A DNA stretch of 7,704 nt from assembly GCA_046153695.1 (NCBI GenBank), contig JBJXEZ010000100.1:1-7704 (forward strand), read 5' to 3'. Position 1 is the first letter of the stretch. Every line of letters begins with the position of its first letter. The notes under the pieces were generated by a model, which saw nothing but the letters and a program-made list of their open reading frames with translations, made no database searches and was not told where the DNA came from. Source of the stretch: M3007 sp046153695 (GTDB lineage: Bacteria > Bacteroidota > Bacteroidia > Chitinophagales > Saprospiraceae). A program made the translations under genes and the position numbers. Shown in pieces: positions 5,602 through 7,704 of the stretch.

Positions 5602-6744
5602 TCACTCCACTTTCACAGTGCTTTTCTCCAACACCTCAGCGTAGTACGCCTCGTAATCTGGCAAGATGTTGTTCAGGTCGAAGCGCTTGGCTTGCGCCAG
5701 GGCATTTTGACGAAACTCCTGAAGCATCGCGTCGTTTTTCAGCAATTCAATGGCGTATCGGGCCATTTCTTCGGTGTTGCCCGGATCGCTCAAAAAACCG
5801 GTCACGCCGTGGGTGTTCACTTCGGGCAAGCCGCCGCTGTTGGACGAGATGACCGGCACTTCACAGGCCATCGCCTCGAGGGCGGCCAAGCCAAAACTTT
5901 CGCTTTCGGAGGGGATCAGGAACAGGTCGCAAATAGCCAACAGCTCCTCAATGGCTGCTTGTTTGCCGAGAAAGCGCACGTCGTCGCAGATACCAAGGTC
6001 GCGACAGAGGCGCTCGGCGTTTTGCCGCTCAGGGCCGTCGCCGATCATCAGCAGTTTGGACGGCACCTCGGCGACGGTTTTTTTGAAAATATGCACCACG
6101 TCCTCCACGCGTTTCACTTTCCTGAAATTGGACGTATGCGCGATGATGCGCTCGCCTTCCGGGGCAATTATTTTTTTGAAATGATCCTTGTCCACTTTCC
6201 GAAAGCGGTCAAAATCAATGAAATTGTAGATCACGCGGATATCCCGTTCGATGTTGAACAAACGTAGGGTGTCGTTTTTCAAGCTCTGCGAAACAGCGGT
6301 AACGCCATCGCTCTTGTTGATGCTGAACTCAACGACAGGTGCAAAAGCCCGGTTTGCTCCCACCAGTGTAATATCGGTGCCGTGCAGGGTGGTCACCACC
6401 GGCACATAGCGGCCCTGGGAGAGCAGGATTTTTTTGGCCATATAGGCCACGGCAGCGTGCGGAATGGCGTAGTGAACGTGCAGGATGTCGAGGTTTTGGT
6501 ACCGCACCACGTCTACAATGGTGGAAGCCAGCGCAGTGTCGTAGGGCGGGTACTCGAACAGGGGATAGTCCTCGTTGTCCACTTCGTGATAAAACACATT
6601 TTCGTGGAAGTGAGCCAGGCGGACCGGGCGGCGGTAGGTGATGAAATGAATCTGATGGCCCTTTCGTGCCAGGCCAAGGCCCAGTTCAGTGGCCACCACC
6701 CCGGAGCCGCCATACGTCGGATAACAAACGATGCCTATTTTCAT
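5602..6744 (-). CDS. bshA: N-acetyl-alpha-D-glucosaminyl L-malate synthase (bacillithiol synthesis, first step)
   Basis: BshA is a cytosolic GT4-family retaining glycosyltransferase. It joins N-acetylglucosamine from UDP-GlcNAc to L-malate; BshB then deacetylates the product and BshC adds cysteine to give the thiol bacillithiol. The protein has 380 residues, the usual full length. Visible features are the N-terminal Rossmann start MKIGIVCYPTYGGSGVVATELG (1-22, with the GGSG loop), HVHYAIPHAAVAYMAKK (89-105), TTLHGTDITLVG (118-129), SNFRKVKRVEDVV (205-217, donor phosphate-binding Arg/Lys), and PSESESFGLAALEAMACEVPVISSNSGGLPEV (278-309), with Glu282 and Glu290 forming the E-x7-E motif. BshB and BshC genes are not in the window. 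It lies 46 bases behind the DUF1684 gene and 24 bases before the HemC-like gene on the same strand, which suggests one transcript. No Shine-Dalgarno sequence is seen. Confidence 0.95.
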   Translation of the reverse strand: MKIGIVCYPTYGGSGVVATELGLGLARKGHQIHFITYRRPVRLAHFHENVFYHEVDNEDYPLFEYPPYDTALASTIVDVVRYQNLDILHVHYAIPHAAVAYMAKKILLSQGRYVPVVTTLHGTDITLVGANRAFAPVVEFSINKSDGVTAVSQSLKNDTLRLFNIERDIRVIYNFIDFDRFRKVDKDHFKKIIAPEGERIIAHTSNFRKVKRVEDVVHIFKKTVAEVPSKLLMIGDGPERQNAERLCRDLGICDDVRFLGKQAAIEELLAICDLFLIPSESESFGLAALEAMACEVPVISSNSGGLPEVNTHGVTGFLSDPGNTEEMARYAIELLKNDAMLQEFRQNALAQAKRFDLNNILPDYEAYYAEVLEKSTVKVE

Positions 6745-6790
6745 TGGGCGAATAAACAGCGAAAACGCGGAAAAGGTCGAATGACTCGAC

Positions 6791-7429
6791 TCAATGCTTT
6801 CTATCGCCCTTAAAATTCCGTTCTCCCGCAGGCACGGGCAGCTCCAGGTGGTTTTCTGCTGGCGGAATGGGGCAGTTAAAACCGTCGCTGTAAGCGCACC
6901 ACGGGTTGTAGACTTTGTTCAAGTCCAGCACAACGGAGCCATCGGCTGCTATGTCGCCGATTGTCAGGTCGAGGTAGCGCCCGCCGCCGTACGTGGCCTC
7001 TCCGTTGGTGTGGTCCTTGAAAGGCAGGAACAGGTGGTCGCGATAGGCCTCCTGTCGGGGCAGGGTCAAGTTGGTGTACAGCGCCAGTCGGTATGGCGTT
7101 CCGGCTATTTCAAAATGGGCAAACCCGTAGCGCCGGAACGGTTTGGTGCGCCCGCTGTACGTGAGCATATCGAACGGTTGCGCATCGGGAGTGTGCTCGA
7201 AGCGAGCCACTATGCGCCAAGCCGGGTCGGGCGGAAAAAAATCGAGCAACGCGGTATCCGCCGCCCGGAGCGGTGAGCGGGGGTTGGTCAAAAAATCCTG
7301 CTTGTACTCGGTGCGGTGCCGGGCAGTTTCGGAAAAAATATCTGAGTGCGCGGTTTGGGCGGACAAGCGCTGGGAACCGAGGATCAGAAAAACACAGGCT
7401 GCGATTGAAAATGCTTTTTTTATGACCAT
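6791..7429 (-). CDS. Secreted DUF1684 family protein
   Basis: The 212-residue product starts with a Sec signal peptide: MVIKK, a hydrophobic core (about 6-19, AFSIAACVFLILGS) and a likely cleavage after LSA (about residue 24). The rest matches the DUF1684 family: an RTEYKQDFLTNPRSPL segment (39-54), WRIVARFEH (71-79), FEIAGTPYRLALYTN (106-120), the block LFLPFKDHTNGEATYGGGRYLDL (133-155), and the diagnostic C-terminal block NKVYNPWCAYSDGFNCPIPPAENHLELPVPAGE (171-203). Two cysteines, Cys178 and Cys186, in that block could form a disulfide or bind a ligand. No biochemical function is established for this family as far as I know. The exported location is inferred from the signal peptide. It is the first gene of the probable DUF1684-bshA-HemC-like run. 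I found no clear TAnnTTTG box in the 80 bases upstream on this strand. Confidence 0.88.
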   Translation of the reverse strand: MVIKKAFSIAACVFLILGSQRLSAQTAHSDIFSETARHRTEYKQDFLTNPRSPLRAADTALLDFFPPDPAWRIVARFEHTPDAQPFDMLTYSGRTKPFRRYGFAHFEIAGTPYRLALYTNLTLPRQEAYRDHLFLPFKDHTNGEATYGGGRYLDLTIGDIAADGSVVLDLNKVYNPWCAYSDGFNCPIPPAENHLELPVPAGERNFKGDRKH

Positions 7430-7505
7430 TGTGGGCTTTTTTAAGTACGTTGTAGGCTACGTTTGGTGGAGTTTGGGGTAAAAAAATTTGGTGACAGGTG
7501 AGGCA

Positions 7506-7538
7506 ATTCACCGGGTGACTTCGAGTCACCCGGTGAAT
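7506..7538. terminator. Perfect 15-bp hairpin between tpiA and the DUF1684 gene
   Basis: ATTCACCGGGTGACT (7506-7520) pairs perfectly with 7524-7538 around a 3-base loop. It lies 43 bases past the tpiA stop and 76 bases before the DUF1684 start on the minus strand. There is no immediate T-run after it on either strand. On the minus strand a run of seven T follows only about 16 bases later (about 7481-7487). It is most likely a terminator or a processing and stability hairpin at the end of tpiA; attenuation of the downstream genes is possible. Confidence 0.6.
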
Positions 7539-7581
7539 ATGTGCTCTCCAGTGAATATGAACTCCTTTTCTGCCCCGACCC

Positions 7582-7704
7582 TCACTGCATAGCGTTCACG
7601 ATCGCCACAAAATCCTCCGGCTTGAGCGACGCCCCGCCGATGAGGCCACCGTCCACGTCGGGTTGGCGGAACAGTTCGGGCGCGTTTTGGGCGTTGCAGG
7701 AGCC
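7582..7704 (-). CDS. tpiA: Triosephosphate isomerase, C-terminal fragment cut by the window edge
   Basis: The last 40 residues of triosephosphate isomerase, the glycolytic enzyme that interconverts dihydroxyacetone phosphate and glyceraldehyde 3-phosphate in the cytosol. The fragment GSCNAQNAPELF then RQPDVDGGLIGGASLKPEDFVAIVNAMQ covers the phosphate-binding loops 7 and 8 of the TIM barrel: the GS of the YGGS loop, and DGGLIGGASLK, where the backbone of GG holds the substrate phosphate. The catalytic His and Glu lie outside the window. The reading frame is open through the right edge and ends at TGA (7582-7584). The gene is presumably complete beyond the edge. The 'GSCNAQN' form is common in Bacteroidota. 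Confidence 0.93.
   Translation of the reverse strand, partial: GSCNAQNAPELFRQPDVDGGLIGGASLKPEDFVAIVNAMQ

Noticed and set aside
5419..6267. 282-codon open frame on the plus strand across the bshA and HemC-like genes
   Set aside because: It overlaps two minus-strand genes that have clear family motifs. Its translation is histidine- and phenylalanine-rich without any domain pattern, typical of antisense frames.
7458..7465. TACGTTTG on the plus strand, a perfect TAnnTTTG -7 box
   Set aside because: No plus-strand gene follows before the right edge; the region downstream is the 3' end of tpiA on the minus strand. No -33 element at good spacing. Chance is likely for a motif this short.

Overview
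The window looks like chromosomal DNA of a member of the Bacteroidota, possibly Saprospiria-like. The evidence is: a BshA of the bacillithiol pathway; a 'GSCNAQNAPELF' triosephosphate isomerase C-terminus; a perfect TAnnTTTG-type -7 promoter box in front of one gene; almost no Shine-Dalgarno sequences; and a lipoprotein RND-type adaptor. The phylum call is fairly secure, but the finer placement is a guess.

Layout from left to right. Positions 1-162 hold a non-coding, near-perfectly palindromic element with terminal inverted repeats (MITE-like). A strong GC-rich hairpin follows at 197-229. Next is a class-3-type aldehyde dehydrogenase on the minus strand (245-1693). A 293-base intergenic region separates it from a divergent short ribosome hibernation factor on the plus strand (1987-2325). 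A long hairpin (2352-2393) lies between that gene and a convergent minus-strand family 2 glycosyltransferase (2405-3124), which has a good -7 box upstream. A very basic 56-residue protein (3335-3505, plus) follows and ends inside its own terminator hairpin. An RND/HlyD-type lipoprotein adaptor (3648-4697, plus) has no transporter or outer-membrane channel gene beside it.

The right part is a minus-strand block, read from right to left: the C-terminal end of tpiA (7582-7704, cut by the window edge), a secreted DUF1684 protein (6791-7429), bshA (5602-6744) and a hydroxymethylbilane-synthase-like protein (4762-5577). Gaps of 46 and 24 bases suggest that the last three are co-transcribed. A perfect 15-bp hairpin separates them from tpiA.

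The most unusual item is the hydroxymethylbilane-synthase-like gene. It aligns by eye, largely without gaps, with HemC over its diagnostic blocks. However, the cofactor-carrying cysteine, the catalytic aspartate and the arginines that hold cofactor and substrate all appear to be replaced. It therefore looks like an intact, conserved-fold pseudoenzyme placed directly behind bshA. The second most unusual item is the 162-bp palindrome. The remaining genes are ordinary housekeeping or envelope functions.
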